Assembly: GCA_031216915.1 (NCBI GenBank)
Contig: CM062289.1
Coordinates: forward strand, 247,319,187 to 247,383,186
DNA length: 64,000 nt
From: Pictodentalium vernedei
Lineage: Eukaryota; Mollusca; Scaphopoda; Dentaliida; Dentaliidae
Reading direction: 5' to 3'
Both the position numbers and the translations under genes were made by a program. Below, in pieces: positions 35,601 to 47,800 of the stretch; position 1 is the first letter of the stretch, and each line of letters begins with the position of its first letter. The notes under the pieces are model-generated. The model had not been told where the DNA came from, made no database searches, and worked only from the letters and a program-made list of their open reading frames with translations.

Positions 35601-35992
35601 GACCGGAAAAACATCATCGAAACATGGCCACATCCGGAACATCCAAAATTTGTGTTGATGTTATTACATTCAAACGTCAAAACCCACCAGAGTGTGTGTC
35701 AAAAAAATGCTTTCTCCGAGTCTGTAGTGTGTTATCATTATATTGAGGACAAGGCATTCGAATTACCGATTATTTTGTGGTTTTACCGGTTCCTTACTTA
35801 TGCCATTTGCAAATTAATCTTCTTCAAAATTCTAAAATTCACTTTTTTTCCTGAAAAAAATTATATGTACCTTTTCTATGCACTTTACTCATTATTTTGA
35901 TATATAATTTGCCTTTCCTTACTTCTCTTATCTGTTTCTGAGGCATTGGGAAAAATGTCAAAAAATTTACCAAAGTTAGGTTGGACGACCCC
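32633..35992. mobile_element. 3.36-kb TTAA-flanked DNA transposon, coding capacity lost or unrecognised
   Basis: TTAA flanks both sides (32629-32632, 35993-35996). The ends are inverted repeats of about 25-30 bp: GGGGACGTCCAACCTAACTT at the left, and at the right the inverse of GGGGTCGTCCAACCTAACTT. Removing it restores the pearl monomer phrase TTTTTAAAGAAAATTCC. TTAA duplication is used by piggyBac and Kolobok elements; the GGGG start is unlike the CCCTTT ends of the MITEs here. ORFs are short (69-80 codons, e.g. 34953-35174 and 35047-35256 plus). None shows a DDE or THAP motif that I can recognise. A foldback MITE lies inside. Confidence 0.75.
33350..33618. mobile_element. Foldback MITE, ~268 bp, nested in the TTAA element
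   Basis: TACAGTACATGGAGAGTG at the left faces its complement at about 33593-33613. Inside, CAACGTTTCAGCAAATGG (33453) faces CCATTGGCTGAAACATTG (33494-33511) around the centre GGTTAAACC. The whole element is an imperfect palindrome. Confidence 0.75.
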
Positions 35993-36228
35993 TTAAAGAA
36001 AATTCCTCATTTTGAACTAAGTTGTCATTCGGGCTCCCACAGTGAGCCCAAATATGAACCAACTTACTTGGCTTGAACAAACTTGAATCTCAGTCCCCTA
36101 AGGTTGCTGCATGCCAAATATCAAAACCTTCCGACTGCAGAATCTGAAGAAGATGATTTTTATTCAGGCTCCCACAGGGAGCCCAAATATGGACCCAGGG
36201 ACTTGGCTTTAACAAACTTGAATCTCAT

Positions 36229-36260
36229 CCCCCCCCCACCCCCCCCCCCCCCACCCCCCC
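36229..36260 (+). repeat. Poly-C tract within a pearl-like monomer
   Basis: A C-tract interrupted by two A lies at the same monomer position as at 2948 and 42719. Confidence 0.85.
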
Positions 36261-36802
36261 ACTAAGGATGCTGCACTCCAAATATCAAAACATTCCGACT
36301 GCTGGATCTGAAGAAGAAGATTTTTTAAGAAAAGTCCTCATTTCGAACTAAGTTACAATTCAAGCTCCCACAGTGAGCCCAAATATGGACCTAGGGACAT
36401 GGCTTGAACAAACTTGACTCTCACCCCCCTAAGGATGCATCATACCAAATATCAAAACATTCCGACTGCTGATCTGAAGAAGAAGATTTTTAAAGAAAGT
36501 TAAAAAATTTATAGTAATTTATATATTTTTTATACTTACCAATGACCCAGACATAGCTGGTGCTAACTCTTAAAAATCTAGGGCCAAACACAAATTTTGC
36601 CCCCCAATCCCCAAAATTTGCATCTAAAACTAAAAGAAATAATGTCCTGAAGGACCTCCATACTTTGTCCCTACTGCGCATGCGCAGTGTCAAGGACGTT
36701 CCGAAATTGGCGCCAATTACCATTCTTGCAAGCAGTGCCTGGTCAGCGCTATGTACTCAGCGGGGAGGTATGAGTTCCCAACTCCTGGGAGGGCCATCCC
36801 CG

Positions 36803-36890
36803 TCTGGGTCATTGGTAAGTATAAAAAATATATAAATTACTATAAATTTTTTAACATTTTTATACTGTATTAATGACCCAGACATAGCTG
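36803..36890. repeat. Internal complementary region of DIRS copy B, 88 bp
   Basis: 36803-36855 is the inverse of the element's first 53 bp. 36856-36890 is the inverse of its last 35 bp. The junction TTTTTTAAC|ATTTTTATAC therefore records the two termini joined head to tail. Confidence 0.92.
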
Positions 36891-37492
36891 AATAGTAAAA
36901 AGGCTGGAGGGCCTAGGACATAGAGGAAAATCCAATAAGCTCAACTATATAATATAGAGTCAACCCCTCAAGGAGAAAAGGAGTATTAGGCTTTACATGT
37001 ATCTTTCTTATTTTATGATAAATTAGAAAGATACCATACCCTTCATAATTGAGCATAATAACATTCACGTTCTCTATTAACATCCAGTATAACCCTTTAT
37101 ACCAATTATTTTTAAAGTAAGCCAATAAATAAAGTTAGTCCAGAGAATTGAGACTCTTTATATTCTTTAAAAGTGTCCGAGGATTGTATATTAACGCCCG
37201 TTTGACACTTGACATATACAAATGCTTCACACCGAGCTACACTTTAAAAATATGACATGAATGAATTTTTAACATTAATATTACAGTTTAAAACCATCCC
37301 GGAAACGACTCAGAATTACTGACTCCGGAGGAGGAATTCCCTTGCTTTTCACTATAAAGCAGGTGACCTAAGGGAACACCCTCCCCCCCCCCCCCTTCCC
37401 CTTGCCCTGGGTCAAATAGCCCAGAGCGATGAGGGCAGCCGTACGGAGTCACTGCCGGAACAGAAAGCCTGCATAACTATAGTTGCAACTGT

Positions 37493-38419
37493 TTAGTGGA
37501 CGACATTCTGAGCAACAGATAACAGACCTAAACAATGCAGGTCTTCAGAAATGGACTCAATATTTCTGAGATAAAAATTCGTGAATGTGGATGGCTGAGA
37601 CCAATAAGCAGCCTTCATTAAATCTGTAATAGCAATACTATTTGCGTAAGCCCAAGATGTAGAAAGAGCTCTAACTTCATGAGCCGAAATCTTAAGAACA
37701 GACTGCTGAGAAGAAGATAAATTTTCATAAGCAGTACGGATAGTTAATTGAATCCATCTAGCAATAGAATGGACTGAAATGTCCTTTCTATTAGGCATCA
37801 GAGCCAGAAAGAAACATTTCCGTCCCTTTCTGATAAACTGAGATCTCTGTTTATAAATACGTAATGCTCTAACAGGACAGCCTACGCCCGTCTGAAGACG
37901 GAAGGGCCTTAATAACAATAGGTTCCGGATATTTATTAGGAGCCTGATTCTTAGCTAAAAATCCCACATTAGTAGTGAAGGTGATAGTGTTCCCGACACT
38001 ACGATAGTGATAATCATCCACCGACAGTGCATGAAGCTCACTGACTCTTCTAGCAGAAGAGAAAGCTAAGAGAAAAGCTGTCTTATAAGACAAAAATTTG
38101 AAATCTACTGTCCCAAGAGGTTCAAATGGCTTTTCCTTCAGTTTTGAAGAACCCAAGCTAAATTCCACTTAGGAATTAACCTAAGAGTTCTGGGTCTATT
38201 TATCGAGAAGTTTCTAACTAACTTAGATAAAGAGACATTAGATCCAATTTGTAAACTATCATGATGTGCATAGGTATCAGATAACATAGACCTATAACCC
38301 TTAATAGTAACAGGCTGCAGTTTGATTTCGTCAAACAACAATGTCTGGTATGGAGGGATCAAAAATATCAACAGAATGATCCCTACACCAACGACGAAAG
38401 ACCTTCCACTTAGCTGCAT
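37493..38419 (-). mobile_element. Tyrosine recombinase region of DIRS copy B
   Basis: Recognised by LAFSSARRVSELHALS, the conserved first-arginine box of tyrosine recombinases. Nearer the 3' end are SAHEVRALSTSWAY (the HxxR box) and AAYWSQPSTFTNFYLR with the likely nucleophile tyrosine. In DIRS elements this enzyme replaces the DDE integrase. The reading is broken, with about two breaks. Confidence 0.85.
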
Positions 38420-38422
38420 AGT

Positions 38423-40372
38423 TTAGCGAAGAGGAGGTCCTCCTACAGTTAGAAATCGCATCCACTGCTCATCCTGTAAAGTGCTTGCCATGCAAGAAGG
38501 ACTGCAGAACAGAAAAACGTGAAGGTTGAGACCTTGCGGGTTGTGATGAAGTTGACGCGGTTTCCCCTGCGAAAGAAGATCCTCCCGTGGAGGAAGCTTT
38601 CGCGGTAGGTCCCACAACAGACACCTGAGTAGATTTATCCACGGTCGCTGTGGAGAGAGAGATGCTACCAACAGAATCTTGCATTGAGATTGTTTTATTT
38701 TTAGCAATACTTGCTGAATCAACGGCGTTGGAGGATACGCATATCCTATCATTCCGTCCCAAGGGATCGACAGAGCGTCTACTGCAAATGCTCTTGGATC
38801 CGGACACGGAGACACATACGTCTGCAACTGATTGTTGAGATGTGTCGCAAATAAGTCTATCATTGGCCGTTCCCATTGGTAGCAAATCTGATTGAATACT
38901 TTGTTGAGAGTCCACTCCGACGGCAACAAGCGACCCTTTCGTGAAAGGGAGTCTGCTAGTACATTCAGACGACCTGGTATATGACGGACCGAAAGCAGAA
39001 CTTGATGTTCTAGAGCAAACAGAAGGATTCTTTCCGTTAGACTGAATAACGGAACTGAATGAGTGCCTCCCTGGTTCCGTATATATGCCACTACTGTCGT
39101 ATTGTCGGACAGGATTTGGACATGAGCTTTGTAAATAATGTCCATCCAATGACGTAACACAAGCCAAATTGACATCATTTCCTTGATGTTTATGTGCTTG
39201 CCTAGGAATTGTGGATCCCAAAGACCCTGGCATCTCGAATCCGTTGGGATCAATGTTGCACCCCAACCTGTTTGACTGGCATCTGTCACAATGGTAAAAC
39301 TCGGATCCGGCAACTGCAGCGGAACTCCCTGAGTTAACCACTGAATGTTTGCCCAAGTCTGAATCTCTCGTTTCACTTGATCTGACAAGAGAACGTCTAT
39401 GTCGAGCGAATGAATTTTCACACTCCAATTCTGAGTCAAGAAAATTTGGAGAGGACGAGTGCGTAACCGCCCCATCGGAATGAGATCCGCAGCGGCTCCG
39501 CACAGACCTATCAGTCTCATGAACTCCCTCGCTGTGACTTTGTCTGCATGAAGACAATAGCGAGCGTAACAACTGACTAATTTCGCTCTGGTTAACGGCA
39601 GATGAACAAGATTGTTGTGCGTCTCGAAGCTCATTCCCAGATGTGTGAATGACTTGGACGGCACCAGATCCGACTTCTCCTCGTTTATTATAAAACCGAG
39701 ATGTCGGAGCAATAGAAGCAGATTCTGCACATCGTTCTGAAGCGTTAACTCGTTGCCGTACCTCTGAAGAATGTCGTCCAGGTAGGCTGACGTTACCGCA
39801 GACGAATGAGCTCGGAAATACATCATTACCGAGTTCATTACCCGAGTGAAAGCCCAGGGTGCTAGGTTCAATCCGAAGCACATCGCCCGGAATTGATACA
39901 CCACTCCTAGGACTGCGAAGCGTAGATACTTTCTGAATGTCGGATGTACCATGACATGAAAGTATGCATCTTTGAGATCTATGCTTGTTGCATAATCGTT
40001 CACCCGAATACTCGCTCTGACCGATCGAATCGTCTCCATATAAAACTTCGGAGCGACGATCAGCTTGTTTATCCAGCTCAAATCTATGACTGGACGGAAC
40101 GAGCCGTCTGGTTTCGGAACCAGAAACAGATGGCTGTAGAATCCCGGTGTTTCCTGGTTTTCTACGACCTCTACCGCGTTCTTCATTAAAAGAGACTGCA
40201 CCTCTAATAACAGAGCGTCTCTTTTCTGCGGATTTGACGGAAGTTGAGTCCATTTTGGACTTCGAGTTAATGGAGGCTTTCGTTTGAAGGATATTTTCAG
40301 ACCTTCCGAAATCACCCCCCTCACCCAAGGGTCGTCCGTAATCGACGCCCACTCTTGTGAAAAACTCGACAA
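38423..40372 (-). CDS. Reverse transcriptase-RNase H region of DIRS copy B
   Basis: A 649-codon stretch. RT motifs in order are LVPKPDGSFRPVIDLSWIN (about residues 85-105), the ATSIDLKDAYFHV box, RAMCFGLNLAPWAFTRVM and the YLDDIL catalytic box (about residue 198). RNase H-like FTIVTDASQTGWGATL is near residue 360, followed by LSDNTTVVAYIRNQGG. Then comes a conserved block (MIDLFATHLNNQL, SPCPDPRAFAVDALS), which in DIRS relatives sits where a Dam-like methyltransferase domain has been described. The sequence is much closer in style to DIRS than to Gypsy/Copia RTs. It is kept here as part of a fossil element, not a host gene. Confidence 0.88.
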   Translation of the reverse strand: MSSFSQEWASITDDPWVRGVISEGLKISFKRKPPLTRSPKWTQLPSNPQKRDALLLEVQSLLMKNAVEVVENQETPGFYSHLFLVPKPDGSFRPVIDLSWINKLIVAPKFYMETIRSVRASIRVNDYATSIDLKDAYFHVMVHPTFRKYLRFAVLGVVYQFRAMCFGLNLAPWAFTRVMNSVMMYFRAHSSAVTSAYLDDILQRYGNELTLQNDVQNLLLLLRHLGFIINEEKSDLVPSKSFTHLGMSFETHNNLVHLPLTRAKLVSCYARYCLHADKVTAREFMRLIGLCGAAADLIPMGRLRTRPLQIFLTQNWSVKIHSLDIDVLLSDQVKREIQTWANIQWLTQGVPLQLPDPSFTIVTDASQTGWGATLIPTDSRCQGLWDPQFLGKHINIKEMMSIWLVLRHWMDIIYKAHVQILSDNTTVVAYIRNQGGTHSVPLFSLTERILLFALEHQVLLSVRHIPGRLNVLADSLSRKGRLLPSEWTLNKVFNQICYQWERPMIDLFATHLNNQLQTYVSPCPDPRAFAVDALSIPWDGMIGYAYPPTPLIQQVLLKIKQSQCKILLVASLSPQRPWINLLRCLLWDLPRKLPPREDLLSQGKPRQLHHNPQGLNLHVFLFCSPSCMASTLQDEQWMRFLTVGGPPLR

Positions 40373-40399
40373 CCTTCCGCCAACCGGAACGCGATAGAG

Positions 40400-41540
40400 G
40401 TTGAAGCCATCACCTTGTCCGGTACCGCAGCAGTCTGGCCCGACGGAACAACCTGAGGAAGAAAGTGCCGGATGAAGTCCACGGCAGCTTTATGTTGTTC
40501 CAAAAGGGATAACTCCAAGTCATCCGTATCCCTTTCACCATCCGGTCGGACCTCATGATGCTCCCGGTCGTCCGCACCCGATGCTTCGGCGGAGCGTACC
40601 GACCCCAGCGCCGTCGGATAATTCCCAATCCGACACCGTTTCTGTCGGTTGAGGGTATGCTGCGATAAGTTGTGCTATTTGAGCAAGCACGTCCGAGGCC
40701 TGCGGAGGCACAGTCTTTCGCTGCTTCGCCGAGGGCAGCTCCGCATCTAGTGACTCCCGCATACTCTTCCTATGCGAACGTCCGGAGTCAACCGGCCTCG
40801 TGTCCCTGGCTACCGGATGGCGTGACCTGGTCGCCGAAGAATCCCTGGTCGGCGAAGCTGGTAAAATATCGGCGGTCACGTAGCCAAGGTGCGGTCGTGT
40901 GCGCTGGTGAGAGGAAGAAGAAGCCTGAGCAGTCTCAGCGGACTGCCTATACAACGGAGCGTCCCGAACAACGGACGTGTGCTCCGCTAACGACACATTT
41001 TGTACCACAACATCTGGTCCCAGATGTTGTTGTACGAGAGAGGGGCCTCTCTCGCTCGCAGTCCGGATGGACCTGGACGAGTTAGGAACCGGACTAGAAG
41101 GCTTCCTCCGATCTCTCCTACTATCCGTCGTCACTGGGTGTGCACCTTGAATGTTTATAGTGCTCGCATCACCCAACATTTCCTCCTGGACCGCATCGGA
41201 CGAACCCGGCTGCCGAACCATTCGGTGAATGGACGCTACACCGGGCGAGCTAGCGGACGACAGCGCCGTCAATCCTACTAGGGACCTCTTATGCAACTGT
41301 CGTATCTCCATGAGCACTTTTGCCGCTAGCTCTGCATTCAATTGTGACGACGGAAGCGCACTTGCATAGCCCTCTCTCCACTAACAACATATCGTGACAC
41401 ACGTTTCCAATGTTTGTCATCCCAATATTGACATATTGAACAGGAGTTAGTGCGAGTACACTGACTACAATTAATACAATGATCATGAAAGTCAGAGGAA
41501 GATTTCTTCCTCTTACAATTTGAACAATATCCTTTCATTG
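40400..41540 (-). mobile_element. Gag-like region of DIRS copy B
   Basis: The upstream end has a Cys-rich block (YCSNCKRKK, HCINCSQC, SCSICQYW), reminiscent of zinc-binding knuckles. It is followed by a Ser/Arg/Pro-rich region of about 260 codons (SRSIRTASERGPS, SRHPVARDTRPVDSG) with no enzyme motif. Its position before the RT fits the gag-like first ORF of DIRS elements. Assignment is by position and composition only. Confidence 0.6.
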
Positions 41541-42627
41541 TGAAAAGTCAACAAGTCCTAGTACTCGCACCAACCCCTAAACACAAAGATACATAATAAC
41601 ATGATCCATTAATAATGAAAAAACAATTGAAAATCAAAATAATTTTTGAAAAATAATTTTTCAGCGAAGCCCAAGTTTCCGAAAAGTAATGTTGAGCCCC
41701 AATGGATCCCAAGGTTAAGTGAGGTCAAAAATTTTAAAATTATATTAAATAATTAATGCAACACTTACGGATAATAATAATGTATCTTATAGTGAGATAA
41801 ACTACTCCAAAGGCAAAGAGCCCCCCTCAAAAGAGACTGTTGCCAATGTAAACAAATAGTGTAAAAACACCAGAAAACATGACTCCAGGCACTGACAAAA
41901 CTGGCCCAAAATCAGTCATAATAATTACACACTATCTGATGCAAAACAGAGACTCCCAGGGGAGAATCTGCAGAACATCAGATGGTAGATGCAGAACACA
42001 ACGTTTAAACACCCATGGGTGAAAACGTAAACATGGGGAAAATAACAGAATTCATTCTGTAACCAAGCTAATTCTCCCAAGAGAATTTAGAAATGATCTT
42101 TCTCAAAAATATGCCAAAAGCATGGGAGAATAGCAAGGGGGGACTTAGAAGACCAGGAGAGAGGAAACACTGAATAAGCAGTGCAACTTTATAACAAGAA
42201 TGACAACAACAGGCCCATGCCTCGAAAATAGGCAACTTAACATAATTTCATTAAAAATTTTTAAGTTACAGCCCTGATTATTTTCTGTCACTCCTTTTTC
42301 CTCTCCTCCTTCTATATCCTCCTTAGAACCACCATTTCTCCAATAATTATGTGTCTGGCATCCTTTAAACTGAGATTTACAAGCACAAAGATCAGTGAGA
42401 TGTTGACTGATGAAGGGCCAAACAAAGAATGGTAATTGGAGCCAATTTCGGAACGTCCTTGACACTGCGCACGCGCAGTAGGGGCAAAGTATGGAGGTCC
42501 TTCAGGACATTATTTCTTTTAGTTTTAGATGCAAATTTTGGGGATTGGGGGGCAAAATTTGTGTTTGGCCCTAGATTTTTAGGAGTTAGCACCAGCTATG
42601 TCTGGGTCATTGGTACAGTATAAAAAT

Positions 42628-43971
42628 ATTCCTCATTTTTAACTAAGTTATCATTCGGGCTCCCACAGTGAGCCCAAATATGGACCTAGGGACATGGCTT
42701 GAACAAACTGGAATCTCACCCCCCCCCCCCCCCCCCCCCCCCTAAGGATGCTGCATACCAAATATCAAAAAATTCTGACTGATGGATCTGAAGAAGACTT
42801 TTAAAGAAAATTCCTCATTTTGAACTAAGTTATAATTCGGGCTCCCACAGTGAGCTCAAATATGAACCCAGGGACTTGGCCTGAACAAAATTGAATCTCA
42901 CCCCCCCCCCCCCTAAGCATGGTGCATACCCAATATCAAAAGATTCTGCCTGCTGGATCTGGAGAAGATGATTTTCAAAGAAATTTGCCTGAAATGCACT
43001 AAGTTCAAATTTGGGCTCCTATATTGAGCCCAAATATAAACCCAGGGGGGCGATTTGAACAAACTTGAATCAGATCCACCCCACAATGTTGCATACCAAA
43101 TATCAAAAGATTCTGCCTGCTGGATCTGGAGAAGAAGAGTTTTTAAGAAATTTGCCTGAAATGCACTAAGTTCAAATTCAGGCTACTATAGTGAGCCCAA
43201 ATATGAATCCAGGGGGCCTATTTGAACAACCTTGAATCAGATCCACCCCACAAAGTTGCATACCAAATATCAAAAGATTCTGCCTGCTGGATCTGGAGAA
43301 GAAGATTTTAAAAGAAATTTGCTTGAAATGCACTAAGTTCCAATTCGAGCTTCTATAATAGAGTGAGCCCAAATATGAATCTAGGGGGCTGATTTGAATA
43401 AACTTGAATCAGATCCACCCCACAATGCTGCATACCAAATATCAAAAGATTCTGCCTGCTGGATCTGGAGAAGAAGATTTTTTAAGAAATTTGCCTGAAA
43501 TGCACTAAGTTCGAAATCGGGCTCCTATACTGAGCCCAAATATGAACCCAGGGGGCCGGTTTGAACAAACTTGAATCAGATCCACCCTACAATGTTGCAT
43601 ACCAAATATCAAAAGATTCTGCCTGCTGGATCTGGAGAAGAAGATTTTTTTAATGTTCTTCCCATTGCCTACAGTGTTAAAAAGTGCTGACTCAGCACTT
43701 TTTCAAAGTCCCGAAACTGTACCCTATGATAAAACCGATGGCAATTTTTTTTTACCAATTCTTTCTGTTGGTCCTAAGGAAGCTTCACACTAAATAAAAA
43801 TTCTCGGTGCCGTGCAGTTTTGGTGATATGGGCGTTTTAATTTTTTTCTATTTTTAGCTCCTGCGGTTCCCATGGGGATGCAGGAAAATTTTTTTTGCCA
43901 TAAATCATGTACTTATAACCCACTAAAACCTCATATTAAATTTGGTTCAAATCGGCCTCTGGGTTCAGAAA
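42628..43971 (+). repeat. Pearl-like monomer array between the two DIRS copies
   Basis: About seven monomers alternate between AATATGAACCCAGGGACTTGG and AATCAGATCCACCCCACAATG subtypes, then the right arm starts near 43640. C-tracts lie at 42719-42742 and 42899-42913. This is the third surviving piece of the element 32141-51398. Confidence 0.75.
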
Positions 43972-44274
43972 GTTAAAAAATTTATAGTAATTTATATATT
44001 TTTTATACTTACCAATGACCCAGACATAGCTGGTGCTAACTCTTAAAATATAGGGCCAAACACAAATTTTGCCCCCCAATCCCCAAAATTTGCATCTAAA
44101 ACTAAAGAAAACATGTCCTGAAAGGCCCTCCACACTTCGCCCCTACCGCGCATGCGCAGTGTCAAGGACGTTCCGAAATTGGCGCCATTTATCATTCTAA
44201 TAACCAGTGCCTGGTAAGCGCTATGTACTCAGCGGGGAGGCAAGAGTTCCCAACTCCTGGGAGGGCCATCCCCG

Positions 44275-44362
44275 TCTGGGTCATTGGTAAGTATAAAAAA
44301 TATATAAATTACTATAAATTTTTTAACATTTTTATACTGTACCAATGACCCAGACATAGCTG
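44275..44362. repeat. Internal complementary region of DIRS copy C, 88 bp
   Basis: Same two-part design as in copies A and B, with the junction TTTTTTAAC|ATTTTTATAC at 44327/44328. Confidence 0.9.
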
Positions 44363-44835
44363 AATAGTAAAAAGGCTGGAGGGCCAAGGACATAGAGCAA
44401 AATGGAATACGCTCAATAAAATAAAATAGAGTCATCCCCTGTAGGGAAAAGAAGTAATAGGCCTTACATGTATCTTTCTTATTTATGATAAATTAGAAAG
44501 ATACAACACCTTCCAAAAATTGAGCTTCATACATCCATGTACTCTATTAATATCCAATAATCCTTATACTAATAATTTTTAAAGTAAGCCAATAATAAAG
44601 TAAGTCTAGAGAATAGAGACTCTTATACTCCTAAAAGTGTGTGAGAATTGCATAATCATGTCCGTTGACATATGCAATATTCAAAAGCTATACTTTAAAA
44701 ACTAAGACTTGAATGAATTTTATAAACTTAAACTTCTCACTAAACAACCATCCCAATAACAGCTCAGAATTACTAACTCCGGAGGAGGTATCCCCTTGTT
44801 TTCATAGTAAAAACAGGTGACCCAAGGGAACACCC

Positions 44836-44861
44836 TCCCCCCCCCCCCCCCCCCCCCCCCC
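44836..44861 (+). repeat. Poly-C tract inside DIRS copy C
   Basis: About 26 C lie at the position where copy B has a 14-C tract (37381-37394) and copy A an 11-C tract (about 22652-22662). The tract is thus ancestral to the three copies and has changed length. Confidence 0.85.
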
Positions 44862-47800
44862 TTTTCTTGCCCTGGGTCAAATAGCCCAGAGCGAAGAGGG
44901 CAGCCGAACGGAGACACTGCCAAAACAGACAGCCTAGCTAGCTATAGTAGCAACTGTTAAGTGAATGACATTCTGAGCAGTAAATAATAGACCTAACAAT
45001 AGAGGCCTCCAGAAATGGACTCGATATTTCTGAGATAAAATTCATGAATGGATGGCTGAGCGCAATGAGCAGCCTTCAAAAATCTATAATAGCAACACTA
45101 TTAATGTAAGCCCAAGAAGTAGAAGAACTCTTACTTCATGAGCCGAAATCTTAAGCACAACTGCTAAGCCAATGATATACCATAAGCAGTACGCTAGTTA
45201 ATAGAATCCATTAACAATAAAATGGAGCGTAACGTCCTTCTACTAGACATCAAAGACAGAAGAAGCTTACGCCCTTGTAATAAACAGAAATCTGTTTATA
45301 AATACATAAACTGTACCCGGAAAGAGTAAAGGCCTATGCCCATACGAAGACGGAAGGACCTTAAAATAATAGGTTCCGGATAATAGGAGCCTAACTCTTA
45401 TGCAACAATCCAACCTAAATAGTAACGGAAGTATTGATTCCGAAACTATGAGAGTGAAAATCATCCATCGATAGTGCATGAAACTCACTGACTCTACAGT
45501 AAAAGAGAAACCAACAGAATTACTGTCTAAAAGGTCAGAATTTGAAAACTACTGTTTCCAGAGGCTCAAATGATTACTTAGCTAAATAAGAACCGAAGTT
45601 AAAATCCGTATAGGAATTTAATCTAAAGATTCTAAGTCTATTTATCAAAAAGTTACTAACTGACTTAGATAAAGAAACAAAAGACTCAATTGTAAACTAT
45701 CGTAGAGTGCATAGGTATGAGGTAACATAAACCTATAACCTAAATAACAACAGGCTGCAGTAGATCTTGTGAAACAAGTATACTAAAAAATAGCAATGAG
45801 TAGTATGGAGGGATCAACCATATGAACATAATGATCCCTACACCACGACGGAAGAGCCTCCACTTTAGTCGCATAGAATAGCGAAGAAGAGGATCTCCTA
45901 TAGTAAGAAATCGCGTCCAAAGCTCGTCCAGTACAGTGCTTACAATGCAATACGGACCACACAACGGAATACATGAAGGTTGCGACCTTGCTGGTTGTGA
46001 TAAAGATGACACGATTTACCCAGTGAAAAAAGATCCTCACATAGAGGAAGATTTCACGTTAAGATCCACAGTAGACAAGAGAGTAAATTACTCATGATCT
46101 CTGTGAAGATAGAGATGCTATCAACAGAAATGTATTGTGGTTGTTTATCTTAGCAATACCTGCTAAAACAACAGCGCCGGAGGATACGCGTATCCTATCA
46201 TTCCGTCCTATAGATCAATAGAGCGTTAACAGTATTAGCTCAGAGATCTGGACAAGCCAACACATACGTCTGCAATTGATTAGCAAGCTGTGTCATAAAT
46301 AAAACATCATTGGGCGCTCCCATAGATAGCAAATCTGATTAAATACTTGTTTGTTGAGAGTCCATTCTGACAGCAACAAGCGACCCGTAAGAGAACGGGA
46401 GTGCGATAAAACAATCAGACGACCCAGAATATGACGGACCAAAACTGAACTTGGTGTACTATAACCAACAGACGGATTCTTTCCATTAAATTGAATAACG
46501 GAAACGAAAGAGTGCCTCCCTGGTTCCGGAGATACGCCACTACTGTCGAATTAAAGGACAGGAATTTGGGCATGCGTTTCTGAATAATGTTCATGCAATG
46601 ACATAAAGCAAGCCTAAAAAACATTATTCCGCGGAAGTTAAACTGATAGCTAAAAGACTGCGGAACCCAAAGACCCTGGCACTTCGAATCCGTAGGGATC
46701 AGTATATATCCCAATCTGTTTGACTGGCAACCGTCATAACAGCCACACTCGGGTCCGGCAACTGCGGCGGCACTCTCTGAGTCAACCATCGAATGTTTGC
46801 CCCAGTCTGAATCTCTTGTAACACTAGATAGACAAGAGAATGTATAATCAAGCAATTCATGGATTGCCGGAAAGTTGCCGTCGAAGAGAAGCTCCTCCGA
46901 GAACGAAGCGACTCTGAGAGAGTTCTTAACCTACTATCCACGCGTGGATGTAGCTAGGGCTGCATCACGTCTAACCAACTCCAATCAGCCACTGAAGGGC
47001 GGAGTTATACGTGAACAAACTACTGCCCTCAAAAGAAATTACATTGAGAATAATATCCCGTAAATCTTTTCTTGAAGACGTAATGATAACGCCTCAGTAA
47101 GGCGGATTACGTATAATAAAGCGTCTAAGTTAAGTCTACTATACATAATGTCGTTCCCAACATTGAAATTGGAAAAGACATAAACGGCGAAAAAGAATAT
47201 ATGCAGTCTTTAATCACACCGTCTAGACGCATATGAACTCTCGGTATGCCCTGCTCTGCCAAAATAAACTATATGTAAAAAAGATAAAATGGCAGAAATG
47301 AGCCACGCGGACAAGAAACTAAACTATCATGCTTAGTAGCAGGCTTGTATATATATATACAAATATGTATAGCGTCGAAAAATAAAACACATGTTGTAAT
47401 GACAATATTGGACTGCGTCGGTAAGTCAGGGACAAAGTCCCTGTACCGATCGAAAAATCCGAGTCCAATGACGCTATAAGTCTCTTATCCAAGATCGCAG
47501 CAATGAAGTCCGAAAAATAATCACTGGAAGAAATGTCAGAAGATATGAAAGGCATCTTCCGATACTACTAAAGGGAAAACTCGAAATCTTTCGAATCCCT
47601 TTCGCCATCCTGTCGGACCCTATAAAGCGTTCGGTCGTCCGTAGCTTGATGCAACCGCGGACCGCACCGACCCAGCGCCGTCGGATAATTCCTGATTCGA
47701 CCGAGAAACCGTCAATTGCTGGGATGCTGCGAAACAACTGTGCTAACTCGGATAGCACGTCCGTCACTGAGGCCTGAGGAGCAGCGGTCTTACGATGCAT

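Larger units (their letters stand above)
36499..42627 (-). mobile_element. DIRS-type tyrosine-recombinase retroelement, copy B (best preserved fossil)
   Basis: Inverted terminal repeats lie at 36499-36726 and 42426-42627; the ends are GTTAAAAAATTT and CAGTATAAAAAT. On the minus strand, from the right, it has a Cys-rich and gag-like region, an RT-RNase H region, a tyrosine recombinase region and the internal complementary region. It is flanked by TAAAGAAA and ATTCCTCATTTT, which rejoin exactly to a pearl-monomer phrase, so it inserted without target duplication. It is broken, with roughly three to five apparent breaks, mostly outside the RT part, and is the least decayed of the three copies. 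Confidence 0.92.
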
